Part shown: positions 20,170 through 31,347 of the stretch, one piece after another
Layout of the letters: the number at the start of each line of letters is the position of its first letter
How positions within the stretch are numbered: the first letter of the stretch is position 1
Assembly: GCA_951217055.1 (NCBI GenBank)
Contig: OX578276.1
Location: 70,316,144-70,380,143, forward strand
Reading direction: 5' to 3'
From: Gerris lacustris
Taxonomy: Eukaryota > Arthropoda > Insecta > Hemiptera > Gerridae
Length of the DNA stretch: 64,000 bases
Translations under genes and position numbers: made by a program
The notes under the pieces: generated by a model
What the model was told of the DNA's origin: nothing
Databases searched by the model: none
What the model saw: the letters and a program-made list of their open reading frames with translations, nothing else

Positions 20170-21665
20170 AAATGCGACCTTTACTAACCAGGCACGTTTT
20201 AAAAAGTTTACCCGGGAAACTCAATGCTTTCCAGTTCAAGCAGCTCTATGTATTTAAAATATGTTAGACGACATTTGGGAAAACAATCTTTTATCAATTC
20301 ATTGAGGGTTGAGCAGCGAGCTATAAAATGAAACCCGGTTTCTTCCTCATTCATGTCACATAATTTGCAGAGTGTCTCACTAACTTGCAACCAAGTTTAT
20401 ACGACTAGTTTAGAGCATAAACATCGCATCTTACTTTGAAAATCTAACTTATTAACGAATTCCAATTTTTATCTTTAAAGTACGACTTCTCTCTAATTTC
20501 TAAATTTTTATAGATATTGTGAAAAGTCGAATTTTTTCCGGGCTCCTAAGTAACTATTTTTTAAAAATCTTTTAAACTTGGTAAGTCCATTAAATAAAGT
20601 TTAGGGAACAGTATGCTCTCTGGCTGTATAAGAGGCATGTTTAAACTGAACTTCCTATTTAAACTCATCCATCCATTAAACCAAAAAAACATTTGACTTT
20701 ATCACTTCGTTCGCAAAGAAATTAGGCAGTCAAGTTGGAAGCAATTCAAGGACCCTGAGAACGCATTTAAATTGTACCTTTAATGAGGGTAATCTGTTTC
20801 CAGGTAGAGCATGTAATGTGGAGTGTGAGTGTTCTGAGGAAGGGACACTGCCTTAAAAAATAAGTTTGAAGACTTCCTACTCTGCTATCTTCTACCCAAC
20901 CACAGGTCTAGGTGCAGTAGCACACTTTAGACCTAAAAAAAAATCTTGGAATAGCTTGAACTTCGCAGAAACTGCGAACTTCGTTCGGGCTTAACAGAAC
21001 TTTCCAGGTGTTGTCTGTGACAAATTTCGCTGTCCATAACTTCTTAATAAAATGTTGGCTCATAGAAAGTTTTAGTGTAAGTGTGACTCCTAACTATAAT
21101 AAGGAATTGACCATTTCCAGTTTTCCTTAACCATACCACCACCACTCATTTTCCCTCTTCTACATCCATACGAGAGAAAAAAAAATCAGTATTTTGGTTT
21201 TATTTAAATTACCATTTAGGTGCCAAGTGTTACAATATGTACTATGTAAATTGCATACATTAGCATTTTTTGAACTGTTTTCGGGTCTGTTGCAAGGATT
21301 ACAATATAGTCCGCTAAAGAAAGGATTACTCCACTCTTTAATCCAGACTCCCCCTCACAGCCCATCGTGAAGATCATTTAGGTAAGGAACAAATAATAAA
21401 GGGCTTAAATCACATCCTTCTGACATAAATCATTCCTTCCGCCTGGCACCTGACGCCGTTTCAAAACTTTCGCTAATTCCCTTTCCGCACCAAACTACCG
21501 AGTTTGAGCCTTCGATAGTTAATTAGTTTGATAAATTTGGTGATGACACCTATCTTATGAAACTTGTAATACAGATAAAAGCGATTCAGGTAATCAAACG
21601 CAGCGGCAAAATCGACAAAATAAGCCTAGTCTTTCTTCCTTTTATATTTTAATTTTAGCCCCACA
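20170..21665 (-). pseudogene. Decayed LINE reverse transcriptase
   Basis: On the minus strand, pieces in shifting frames give FVDFAAAFDYLNR (the D-x4-F box near 21610), CDLSPLLFVPYLNDLHDGL (near 21390), SLADYIVILATDPKTVQKML (near 21310; the YADD box altered to LADY) and, towards the end, FKVRCDVYALN and ETLCKLCDMNEEETGFHFI with a C/H zinc-like cluster (20390-20300). It ends around FPGKLFKTCLV. Many stops and shifts make it an old relic. The C-terminal part is related to the LINE fragment at 4607-5146. Confidence 0.7.
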
Positions 21666-21699
21666 ATAGTAAAGTCAATCTGTAAATTTGTGCGGAAAA

Positions 21700-22280
21700 A
21701 AATTCAAGGATGTTTTTGTTTGTGAGGATCGTTTGGGACACATGAAAAAAACTTAACTTCAACTTTTCGGGAACATCCGGTTGCGGAAGTACGGGGTACG
21801 GGGTAAAAAAGTCACAAAACGTATATACCCTTCATGATGCATGTCGTTGGAAAGCTCTTCAAGAGTACACTAATTTTTGTTATATACAATTTTGTTATAT
21901 CTTCATTTAAAAGGGGGGTAATATGGAAAATCACATTGACCCTACTAAGGGGGGTGGAACAAATAAGAAAAAATATGGAAAAACCAGAAAAAAAATTATA
22001 AATGAACAGTAAATTTGTGGAGCAAAAATTCGAGACTACTTTTTTTTGTGATCACACAAAAAAATCGCTTGGGCACATGAGAAAAGCTTAAATCCAACTT
22101 TTCGGGAACATCCGGACGGCGGAAGTACGGGTTACGGGGTACAAAAGTTGAAAATGTTTATAACATTTATGATGAATGTCGTTGGAAAGCTCTTTAACAG
22201 TATAGTAATTTTTGATATATAATACACTTGTGTCTTATCTTCATATAAGATGGGGGTAATATGGAAAATCACATTGGGGT
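21700..22280 (+). repeat. Two tandem Helitron-type units, left of the CXC exon
   Basis: Units near 21775-21960 and 22090-22280 share ACTTTTCGGGAACATCCGG, GGAAGTACGGG, CGTTGGAAAGCTCTT and GGGGGTAATATGGAAAATC. Their later half matches the units of the Helitron at 13.5 kb. Reverse-complement copies lie to the right of the exon (22795-23165). Confidence 0.7.
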
Positions 22281-22301
22281 CAATGTGATTTTCCATATTA
22301 C
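22262..22301. repeat. Perfect short palindrome
   Basis: GGAAAATCACATTG and its reverse complement CAATGTGATTTTCC flank GGGT, giving a 14 bp stem with a tiny loop, just before the CXC exon. Confidence 0.85.
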
Positions 22302-22305
22302 AGTA

Positions 22306-22718
22306 GGGTTACTGAGGGAGGGTGGGACAAAACTGCCCGAGGACTGGAACCTGTGACAACGGAGCTTGATCCCGCACCGGAAAGACTCATGAAACTGATT
22401 GCCTGCGGCTGTAAAATAAATAATTGTGGTGCAGCTTGCGGTTGCAGAAAGGCGGGTTTCCCATGGTCAGTTGCTTGCCAACACTGCGGCGGAGAAAATC
22501 CCAGCAACGTACCTCTCGCAGATGCTGAAGAAGTTTTCCTTGAGGATACTGACTTTGACTTGCCCTCCCAAGTCGAACTTCTGCCTTCAATGTCAACTAG
22601 CGAATATGAAAAAAGTACCTTAGGGAGTGAAGCAGAATCAGCAGGAAATTCATCATCGGACGATCAACCGACAAAAAAGCTGAACTGGAGTCAGAAAAAT
22701 AATAAAAACTTGAGATAA
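22306..22718 (+). CDS. CXC-type cysteine-rich domain, probable terminal exon or captured fragment
   Basis: The frame is open from the putative splice acceptor CCATATTACAG (ending about 22304) to a stop at 22716-22718. The reading is GGWDKTARGLEPVTT, then LDPAPERLMKLIACGCK, then CGAACGCRKAGFPWSVAC, then QHCGG. The pattern of C-x-C pairs and GCRKAG matches the CXC-like zinc-binding tails on many uncharacterised insect proteins. One expected cysteine appears as W (FPWSV) and another near ENPSN is missing, which suggests decay. The ATG at 22353 is internal, so initiation here is unlikely. After the domain comes an acidic, serine-rich tail. Function unknown; it could be a host exon or repeat cargo. 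Confidence 0.55.
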
Positions 22719-22794
22719 ACGCGAACAAAAGATGAGTTTCCCACATCCACCTCCCGGACGGCCCACAAAATTGGAGTTAACCTGTTCTTATATA

Positions 22795-23165
22795 CCCCAA
22801 GCGATTCATGAAAAAAAAAGTTCACTGGAATTTTTACTTTTATCACGGCAGCTTTTTTTCATGTTTTTCCAATTTACCCCCCTCAAAAATGAAAATATGA
22901 CAAAAGTGTATGTAATGAAAATTACTCTACTCTTAAAGAGCTTTCCAACGACATGCATCATAAAGGGTATACACATTTTCGACTTTTGTACCTCGTACCC
23001 CGTACTTCCGCCGTCCGGATGTTCCCGAAAAGTTGGAGTTAAGCTTTTCTCACGTGCCCCAAGTGATTTACGCAAAAATAATGTAGTCTCGAATTTTTGC
23101 TGCACAAAGTTACTGTTCATTTATAATTTTTTATTTTTTCCTTTTTTTCATATTACCCACTTCTT
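22795..23165 (-). repeat. Helitron-type units, inverted, right of the CXC exon
   Basis: Contains GAGCTTTCCAACGACATGC, CCGTACTTCCGCC, CGGATGTTCCCGAAAAGTT and CTCGAATTTTTGCTGCAC, the reverse complements of segments in 21980-22260. Together with the left units they place the CXC exon between inverted repeats of roughly 300-350 bases. Confidence 0.7.
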
Positions 23166-23312
23166 TAATGAAGTTATGACAAAAGTGAGGGAAACACTTT
23201 ATGGACAAAAAGTACAAAGTGGAGCTGTCCTTCATCAAAGGATTGCTATTAACACAGCATACTAATCAATGAAAAGACAGTTGTTAAATAAATACATAAA
23301 ATTGAATAAATA

Positions 23313-24685
23313 GACCAGTCAAATGGTAGTTTGAAGTGGAAAGTTCTGGTGTAATTGTTGTTAGTGGCTTACTTTATGTTTTTTGGGGTGCTGAACACGA
23401 ATCTGAAGTTGTCCAACAAAATTTCCCTCGGCAAATATGAGAGATCATCGAAAAACTACAAAAAAAAAATGTTTTTTATTGGTTTTCAGCTTATAACTTG
23501 CAAAGCAATCTACTCACGCAAAAAGTGGTCTAGTAGTAAAATAAAAAGGAGTAAATAATCTACAATTTATGTCTGTAATATTTATTTGTACGTCGTATGG
23601 TTTTCACGCAAATGGGAGTTGAAATATTGGGAAGAGGAGGCTGGTGGAGGGTACAGGCTGAAGGGTAAACGGTTGGTGGCCAGACTGCGCTGGCAGTTAA
23701 TTTTATGTTTTTGGGTGTGCTGAACATGAATCTAAAGTTGTCCAACAAAAATTTCACACTCAAATATGAGAAATCATCATAAAACCACTTTTTACTTTTA
23801 TTTTTTTAGTGGATTTCGCCTTATAACTTACAAAGCAAGCTATTTCCGCAAAATGTGGAAGAGTAGTAAAATAAGGAGGAGAAAATAACCTACAAATTAT
23901 TTCTTTACCATTTTTTTGTAAGTCGAATGGTTTCTATGCAAAAGAGGGGTTGAAAACAACAGTGTTTACCTACATGAAATAAAGAATATATATTAATAGT
24001 GTTACTTGTTGTTTTTAAAAAATTACTGATTTCCCGGTTATTTCAACCCCTCTTTTGCATAGAAACCATTACAAAAAAATGGTAAATAAATAATTTGTAG
24101 GTTATTTTCTCCTCTTTATTTTACTACGCTTCCACTTTTTGCGTAAATAGCTTGCGTTGTAAGTTATAAGGCGAAATCCACTAAAAAAATAAAAGTAAAA
24201 AGTGGTTTTATGATGATTTCTCATATTTGAGTGTGAAATTTTTGTTGGACAACTTTAGATTCGTGTTCAGCACACCCAAAAACATAAAATTAACTGCCAG
24301 CGCAGTCTGGCCACCAACCGTTTACCCTTCAGCCTGTACCCTCCACCCGCCACCTCTTCCCAATATTTCAACTCCCATTTGCGTGAAAACCATACTACGT
24401 ACAAATAAATGTTATAGACATAAATTGTAGATTATTTACTCCTTTTTATTTTACTACTAGACCACTTTTTGCGTGAGTAGATTGCTTTGCAAGTTATAAG
24501 CTGAAAACCAATAAAAAACATTTTTTTTTTGTGGTTTTTCGATGATTTCTCATATTTGCCGAGGGAAATTTTGTTGGACAACTTCAGATTCGTGTTCAGC
24601 ACCCCAAAAAACATAAAGTAAGCCACTAACAACAATTACACCAGAACTTTCCACTTTGAGCTCTTTTCATGCACCATTTGACTGG
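23313..24685. repeat. Long near-perfect hairpin, arms about 640 bp
   Basis: The left arm (23313-23954) and right arm (24041-24685) are reverse complements with few differences; the loop is about 86 bases. The outer ends are ACCAGTCAAATGGT and its inverse. Each arm holds two tandem diverged units (about 23367-23630 and 23693-23952), both with GTCCAACAAAA, ATATGAGA, TTATAACTT and AAAGTGG-like segments. Identical 67-residue frames appear on opposite strands only because the arms are mirrored. No transposase and no known protein. Confidence 0.9.
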
Positions 24686-24784
24686 ACTAAAAATACATTC
24701 GTATAGTTAGTTGAAGTATAACCATACTTTAAAAACTAGATAACACAAATTATAAACACTACAAATAAAATGTATAGTTGATTA

Positions 24785-25800
24785 ATAAATATGGTTATTT
24801 ATAATACCTAGAGAATCAAAAATTATATTTTCAGCTAGAAGTCTTAAGAAATTTCGATCGGTGCCGATTTTGTCAAAAAATAGTTTGGTTTTCATTAGTA
24901 TTGTGCCTCTAGCCCCAAACCAAAGTCCGTGACTTGAAAATGTCTGTCTCCGTGAGATTCCCGAAACTTTTCCTTGTAGTACTCTATACATTTCTCATAT
25001 ATGTTTATTTTCTCCTGATGAACTAATACAGCTTGGTCAGGATCGTTACTCTCATACCTTATTGTAGGGTCAATGATCATGGCAGTTTTGTTATCCGGAT
25101 GGAAAGCGATGATGTCAGAGTATCTTGGAGAACCTTCTGAATCTATTGCGTACACCTCGTCGTAGCAAATATAATTCCTTTCTTTTATAGAGCTTCTGAG
25201 ATTCTATGCTTAACGTTGTGATGGCGCCTAGTCACCAGAAGCATGTTATTAGGGCATTTTCCCAGCACATGTGCTGGAGTTTCATTCTCCCTGCCACATT
25301 TGCGACAGAGGGGCCCGACATCTTCTGAAGACTGGTTGCCATTTCCAGGCACTGCTCTTAGAGGAGCGTAGTTAGTATTAAGTTTAATTGAGTTAGTCCA
25401 CTCAGATCCGGTTAAAACTTTTCTTTCGGAAATATATTTGTTACCAAGAGGGTAATCTTTAAAGTGCTGGACACCTACACCTTGCCACTTAAATTTGTCC
25501 ACTCAGTAAAACTCTTTTCACGTAATTCCTGTCTTATTTCTCTCACTTTCAATTCTTCAGTTGACTGTAATGTTATATCTAACCTCTTTAAACATGCTAA
25601 AGTCTCTTCTTCAAAGTTGAATACATCTTGAAATAGAGAGTAAGGGACAGCATGCAGTTTTTGGGCGATGCTCAGATGTTGTAAGGGTGCTTCCCAGGTA
25701 CACCTTAGAATACCAAGTCCCCGAAAACGACGAGGTGAGTATAGCATAGCTGATGTTGTATTAGCAGGTAGTCCAACTATTGCTTTGGTACTTCTTCTTA
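24785..25800 (-). pseudogene. C-terminus of an R2-like LINE (CCHC plus restriction-like endonuclease)
   Basis: Minus-strand pieces in order: KAIVGLPANTTSAMLYS, then RRFRGLGILRCTWEA and LQHLSIAQKL (to 25475), then SEWTNSIKLNTNYAPLR and the zinc finger CRKCGRENETPAHVLGKC (25502-25185). Next come RYSDIIAFHPDNKTA, IDPTIRY and YYKEKF (25155-24895), then LWFGARGTI and ENIIFDSLGIINNHIY (24991-24785). This is the finger and PD-D/E-x-K-type endonuclease order found downstream of the polymerase in R2/NeSL-type LINEs. Three frames are needed, so it is dead. The polymerase core is missing. No rDNA flanks it. Confidence 0.8.
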
Positions 25801-25900
25801 TTATAACTTTTTTTATAATAAGAATTATAATAAGTTATAATAAGATAACTTATTATAACTTATAATAAGTTATAATAAGTATAACTTATTATAACTGTTT
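25795..25900. repeat. Microsatellite of TTATAATAAG palindromes
   Basis: Repeated TTATAATAAG/CTTATTATAA units, self-complementary in many registers, abut the truncated end of the R2-like relic. Confidence 0.8.
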
Positions 25901-26379
25901 TTAGAATTTTTTCCGCAGACAGACTCTTATCACGACAGATTGACTGTACTACAATACTCATAAGGCCATAAGGCTAAAAACTTGACCGACTATGGAAAAA
26001 TTAAGCCTGAATCCCACTTGGTATATACTGATCTAACCATGTTCAGATGTCCAATGCATTATTATTTATTTCCTTCTTTATGCAGAGGGAAAATGAAATT
26101 ACTTTTACGGCTGTAAGGGAATTTTCTTTTATTAAAGATCAATCCATTCGTATATTTTATTTAGTCTGGTATATCTACTTTCCTTTTAAAATATCATATT
26201 TGTACCACACCATTTTAGGTAGCAACAATGCATTTTCATCTTATCGTAATCTCTATTTGTCTCTATCGATGTAAAAGGGAGCTGTTGGCATATTGTCCGA
26301 GATAATGTCAGAAATCTCCTTAATAATTGGTCGACCACTGGTAGCGACACAAAACAGGTCACAGGTCTATAAAAGATTT

Positions 26380-26530
26380 TTAGTTTCCCGAACGATAAAA
26401 GTAAACATGTGACACATGTTTATCACCATATATGTCAAAATACATCAATCCTTGTCTCCTAGGATGTCCATTCCAAATTATTAAATTAAAATCGTTACAG
26501 AAGTCTAGAAATGTTTTAGCGTTAGAGTTA
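26380..26530 (-). pseudogene. Possible LINE endonuclease scrap
   Basis: Minus-strand reading gives TFLDFCNDFNLIIWNGHP followed by GDKHVSHVYFYRSG. It resembles the region before the last catalytic residues of an AP-type LINE endonuclease (DFNLIILNG-like). It is short and uncertain. Confidence 0.3.
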
Positions 26531-26579
26531 GGTATAATGTTATCCCTTGATGTTCTTACATTTCTTCAATACGTGTATT

Positions 26580-26587
26580 ACTGTCCA
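26580..26587. repeat. Left 8 bp duplication of the outer hAT
   Basis: ACTGTCCA here against ACTGTCCC at 30473-30480, 7 of 8 matching. Confidence 0.65.
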
Positions 26588-27214
26588 CAGTGGCCTACAG
26601 TGGCGTAACTACCGTGGAGCAGTTGGAGCAATGTGCCCCAGGCGCCGGCTTAGAAAGGGCGCCACGCCGAGGGAAAAAAAATCTGATCAGTGGCTGATCT
26701 AAGAAAATGCGAAATACGGCGCCCCTCGTAACTTTAGAAAATGCGCCCCTGCAACTTACAAAATTCACCCCTGCCCCTCTTTCTCGGTCTTAGGGGACAG
26801 ATGAAGTGAAGATGATAAAATGATATGTTAAATAAATTCAATATTGCGTTTTGTTTATTAAAACATTTAATTAAAGTCATAATATATAGTAGACATAGAG
26901 TGATAAACTTTTTTGCCCCGTATACCACTTGCCGATTTCCCCCCCCCCCCCATAGCCTCCTTACATGCCTAATATTGAATTTTCCTAAACATATTTACTT
27001 CAAATGTGTTGTAAATAGCTGACTCAGTGCTGCTCACTTTTGTAGGTTTTTTAACTTTTATAGGGGAAGTAGCCAACTGTAAAAAATCAAATATATATTA
27101 CACTCAAATGTATATCGATAAAGTACGTAAATCCTATAATATCTTTTAATTGATAATATGTCAAATTTATATTTTCGATTTTCAACAAAATCAGATTTAG
27201 TTTTTTATATATAT

Positions 27215-27440
27215 CTCCAAAACTAGATGTTTCTCGGGAAGATGACATAATTATAACTATAATCTACATTCTTATTTAAATGGACTACATTTTATAAGCA
27301 GTAAATCAAAATCGTCGGAACCGTTTTCGAAAAATAATTTGTTTTCAAATTTATTCAGAGTTTTTTTGGGAGTTACGTCAATAAATTTGAATTTGGAGCT
27401 AAAATTCATTACTCGATCGTATTATTTATTATGATTGTTC
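27215..27440 (+). repeat. Fragment of the 600 bp family (copy F)
   Basis: CAAAACTAGATGTTTCTCGGG, then AAATGGACTACATTTTATAA and ATCGTCGGAACCGTTTTCG follow the family order. It is truncated on both sides and lies inside the inner hAT element. Confidence 0.6.
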
Positions 27441-27599
27441 TGAATATATGTATAAGCTTATACGAACATTTTTACTCCAGGGTGACCCACGATAAAATGT
27501 CATAAAGAAACTGGTGGATTCTAAGGGTCAAATGTAACAAAAAATGTCGAGTAAGCATTTGCCCATATCTTAATAGTTCTCGATATTTCGATTTATTTC

Positions 27600-28800
27600 T
27601 TTCTTTCAAGTGCTTCACCAAAATTTTTTAAAAATGCCTAATATTTAATAAACTAAATGAGATAGAGAAATTGGGCTAAGGACCAATGTTAAAGAGCATA
27701 AAAAAGCCTTTCAGAATCACTCATTTATTTCCAAATTACCAGCTGCTAAGCATCTTTTAAGTTCTGTTACATTTGAAAATTTCGATTTTTTTTTTTTAAA
27801 TTCATCCACGAAATTCCTGAGCTTATTACTCTTAATTGAGGGATGTTAGAAGTGTGGTGATTTCAGAAAAAAGCTTTCAAATTGAACGAAATTTTGTTTT
27901 TTAATTATGGTGGATTGAATGCTACCAGACGTGAAATTTTTCGGTCAGGGTCACAATCAATTCTTGTACAAATGCAAAAAAGGTTACCCTGAACGAAACC
28001 ACAATTCTTCGGGTTCTTATAGGAAATTTGACGGTGAGGAAATTTGATGGTGATACAACCATGGGTGCTGCGGACAGCTTCGCTTTCGCGATTCGCAAAT
28101 AACATTAAAAAACATCACTTTTGGGCGTTTATCCCTACAATTCTCAAATACTACGCTATTTACCATACTACTCATTGACGCAAATCTTGTAGAGAGTCGA
28201 ATTACTCTAATATTAGGTCTCTCAATCAAAATCCTTTAAAATTGAGCGTTGATTGAGATCACCTTAATGGACTAATAAAGTAACAGGGACGTAGTATTTT
28301 GAAAATTCGCTAAAAATTCTGGGGTTTGTTGCATAGAGCAGAGATTGACATCAGTCAACAAAAAGTTTTTTCTCTACAATATTTGCCTCAAGGAGTATTT
28401 TGGTAAAGAGCGTAGTATTTGAGAATTGTAAGGATAAACGCCAAAAAGTGATGTTAAATAATCTTATTTGCGAATATCTCGAAAACGAAGCTGTTCCGCA
28501 TCCATGTTTATAGGAACTTTTTTGTTCAGCGTCAAATTACCTATAAGAACCGAAAGTGTTGTAGTTTCGTTGGGGGAAACCTTTTTTGCATTATTACAAG
28601 AATTGGTTGTGATCCTGACCAAAAACGAAATTTTTAAATGTAACAGAACTTAAAAGATGCTTAGCAGCTGATAATTTGGAAATAAATGAGTGATTCTGAG
28701 AGGTTTTTTTATGCTCTTTTAAATGGTTCCTTAGCCCAATTTCTCTATCTCATTTAATTTTTGAGATATTAGGGATTTTTTGAAAATTATTTTGTAAAAA
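27600..28800. repeat. Imperfect 1.2 kb inverted repeat
   Basis: 27600-28190 pairs with 28370-28800. Examples: GAGATAGAGAAATTGGGCTA against TAGCCCAATTTCTCTATCTC; TTCTCAAATACTACGCT against AGCGTAGTATTTGAGAA; AAGCATCTTTTAAGTTCTG against CAGAACTTAAAAGATGCTT. The loop is about 180 bases. The arms have diverged by indels, so this is older than the hairpin at 23.3 kb. Confidence 0.8.
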
Positions 28801-30472
28801 TAATAAAACTAGGAAAAAACGAATCTGAGAAATGAACTTTAAATCACAACCTTCTCAACTCTGACCAAGGTGATACTGCTCCAGGGCGCTTCTTACCTAG
28901 TTACGCCACTGGTGGCGTATATCCAGGGTTTAGGTCGGGGGGGGGGGGGGGAATGGGCAAATTATCCGTCAGTTTAGATAGGAGAAGGGGCGGGGAGGCA
29001 TATTCTCAGTCTGTTTAGACAGGCGAAAGGGGGGGGGGGGATTTGTAGTGGTAATAAGAAAAGGGGACAATTTTTTACTTTAGCACTCCCTATGGTTCTA
29101 AACAATAATCCGCCCTACAAAAGTCTCAATGGTTTGTGTGTTTGTCTCCCCAAGACATTGAAACTCCTGAGACAGTTTTCAAATTAGTATAAGGGGGGAG
29201 GGGGGGGGGGGGGCACGCAAAATGTTGATGTTTTTTGAAAAAATGGCGCGGGAAAATTAAACACTATCCAAGTGTTATATATTTTTGTAATCTACTCTTC
29301 AATACCTTTCATTTGATACCCCACACAAAATTTTAAAAACATATTTTTTTCGCGTGACGTAAATTATCCACCATTTTGAATTTGAACAGCTAATAATTTT
29401 GAGTTATTAATTTTAATTTTGTATTTTTCCTGTGTGCGCGTCAAAACGATCTTTGATACTGGAAAGTTTCATGTTTTTATCTCTTTTGATTCAAAAGTTA
29501 TTGGAATTGTACAGAGTGACAGACAGACACAGGAACGAAGGGTTTCTTTTTTTTGGTTTTACAACGAAACCCTAAAAAGTACCGAAAAGGTTACTTGTTC
29601 CTTTCCCAAGACTTGGAAATGAACATGAGAGTCCATATCAATTCATTTAAGTTGTGCAACCGAAAACTTGCGAAACAGAAATATTTCCACCCTCAAACCT
29701 ATATAACAGAAATCATTCTGGCAAACAATTTAAAAAATAAAAACAATTTTGAACTGTTTTTGACCAAGAACAGTTATAAAGAATAATAAAGAGACTGTTC
29801 TTAGTGTGAATAAAGTATTTTGATAGTTTAATTTAGTTGAATAAGCTTCAATATTCAATACCTAGGACTTATAATTTATTATATTTCTTTAAAAAAGTAC
29901 TACTTATTATTTTTAAAATACACTACTTATTACACCTCTGAGTATAACATTAATGTTGATATAATCACATCAATAATTGAAATAAACAGAACAGCTGACT
30001 TAAATTTTATGACTGCTGCATAATTATGCAAAGGCAATTGCCATTGTCCCATAAGCTTGTTAGCTACTAAGGAAGGCAGTTCACGTAATTCTAAATTAGG
30101 GACGAAATCAAAAATAAATAAATTAAAAAGTCTTAAAAGTCATAACTGTAATTTATTTCAAAAATGTATCATTCTTCTGTAGAGAAATTATCAATGAAAT
30201 CATAAATATACAAAGCTTACAAGTACCTACTGGCAGTATAATACTTCCTGTCCAAAACCAAGGTTTATTTAATTACTGAACATATAAACATTGCAGGTTA
30301 TGCAACAAACCTATTACTTAAAATTAGTTTCAGTTTTATTGTTATAAAAAAATAAACTAAAGGAAAAAAATGTATGTAAAAAATATAAATTTAAAAACGA
30401 CGGAGAATTTTTACTATAAGGGGTCTGGGGGGGGGGGGGCATTATCCTCCTGTGCCCCCTGGATACGCCTCT

Positions 30473-31347
30473 GACTGTCCCCAATAACAATAAATTGGAT
30501 GTTTTTATATTCATATATCAGTGTATAAAGTTGTGAACTCCAGCTGTTAGGATTTAGATTAATAGGCTCTTTATAGCTATTACTCAAATAATATTATTTT
30601 TTATTTATTCTCTTGTTTATTTTACTATGTGATCGTGCTATGTGAAAATATTTTATGCCTCCGATTTCAAAACTTCCAAGACAGAAATCCGTTTATCAAA
30701 TTATACATTTTGTTATAAATTCTTTGAAAAGGAGAACAACATTGAAGTTGAATGATAATTATTTCTAATTCCAACTGCAGTTTAAGCTAACCAATTCAAC
30801 AACATTTTAAGAAATCAAAATCAATCTTGAACATATAAATGAGACTATTAGGTTTACCTAAATGAACAATAAGAACAAAATCAAGTGCTGTTGCAAAGCT
30901 GTTGCTCATTCTTATGGGATTTTTTTTTTTTTTTAAAAATCTAGGTGCTCTTTTAAATTTCAGTCAGAATACACTAGCACATAAAAAATGTTTCTTGGAA
31001 AATACATAAGTCTTAATGACTTTAATTGAACCGCGTTAATAAATTAGCAATTACGGTTAAAAGAGCAAAGACGGACCTGATAAAAAATACTCAAGGGCAA
31101 GAATGTTTTCTAATTAAAATGTTTCATAAATTAACCTTAAGCCATAATCCGGTCACCATAAGCCACCACTTAAATGTTTTTACTAAAGGGCGAATTATAG
31201 TCTCAAACCCGTTCCAACCTGAAATGATTTTATTACAGTATAGAGTGAGCGCATGCGTATAAAACCTATCCTCGCGAATGGTCCGCGGGACGATACAAAG
31301 GACGGTACAAATAGGGGGGAACAAAACTATTATATGCTAATTGAAGT
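30473..31347. other. Gene-free stretch with a small repeat scrap
   Basis: 30640-30700 carries CTCCGATTTCAAAACTTCC and ACAGAAATCCGTTTATC from the 2.5 kb repeat family. The rest is unassigned. Confidence 0.5.

Larger units (their letters stand above)
26598..28911. mobile_element. Inner hAT-type element, 2.3 kb, with long internal inverted repeat
   Basis: Both ends begin CAGTGGCGTAACTA (left at 26598, inverse right end finishing at 28911). Flanks are GTGGCCTA (26590-26597) and GTGGCGTA (28912-28919), an 8 bp duplication with one mismatch. It lies ten bases inside the outer element. The interior holds a 1.2 kb inverted repeat and a fragment of the 600 bp family. The short frames at 27905-28653 are repeat products, not genes. 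Confidence 0.8.
26588..30472. mobile_element. Outer hAT-type element, interrupted in its left terminal repeat
   Basis: With the inner element and one duplication removed, the left end reads CAGTGGCGTATATCCAGGG and the right end is the inverse of CAGAGGCGTATCCAGGG. This is a good hAT-type terminal inverted repeat pair, with an 8 bp flanking duplication. The body, 28920-30472, is about 1.55 kb, non-coding, with several long G tracts (28937-28951, about 29031-29040, 29202-29213 and 30427-30439). No transposase remains. Confidence 0.75.

Noticed and set aside
23355..24635. Repeated 67-residue open frames on opposite strands
   Set aside because: They arise because the arms of the hairpin mirror each other; no start context, domain or codon signal supports a protein.
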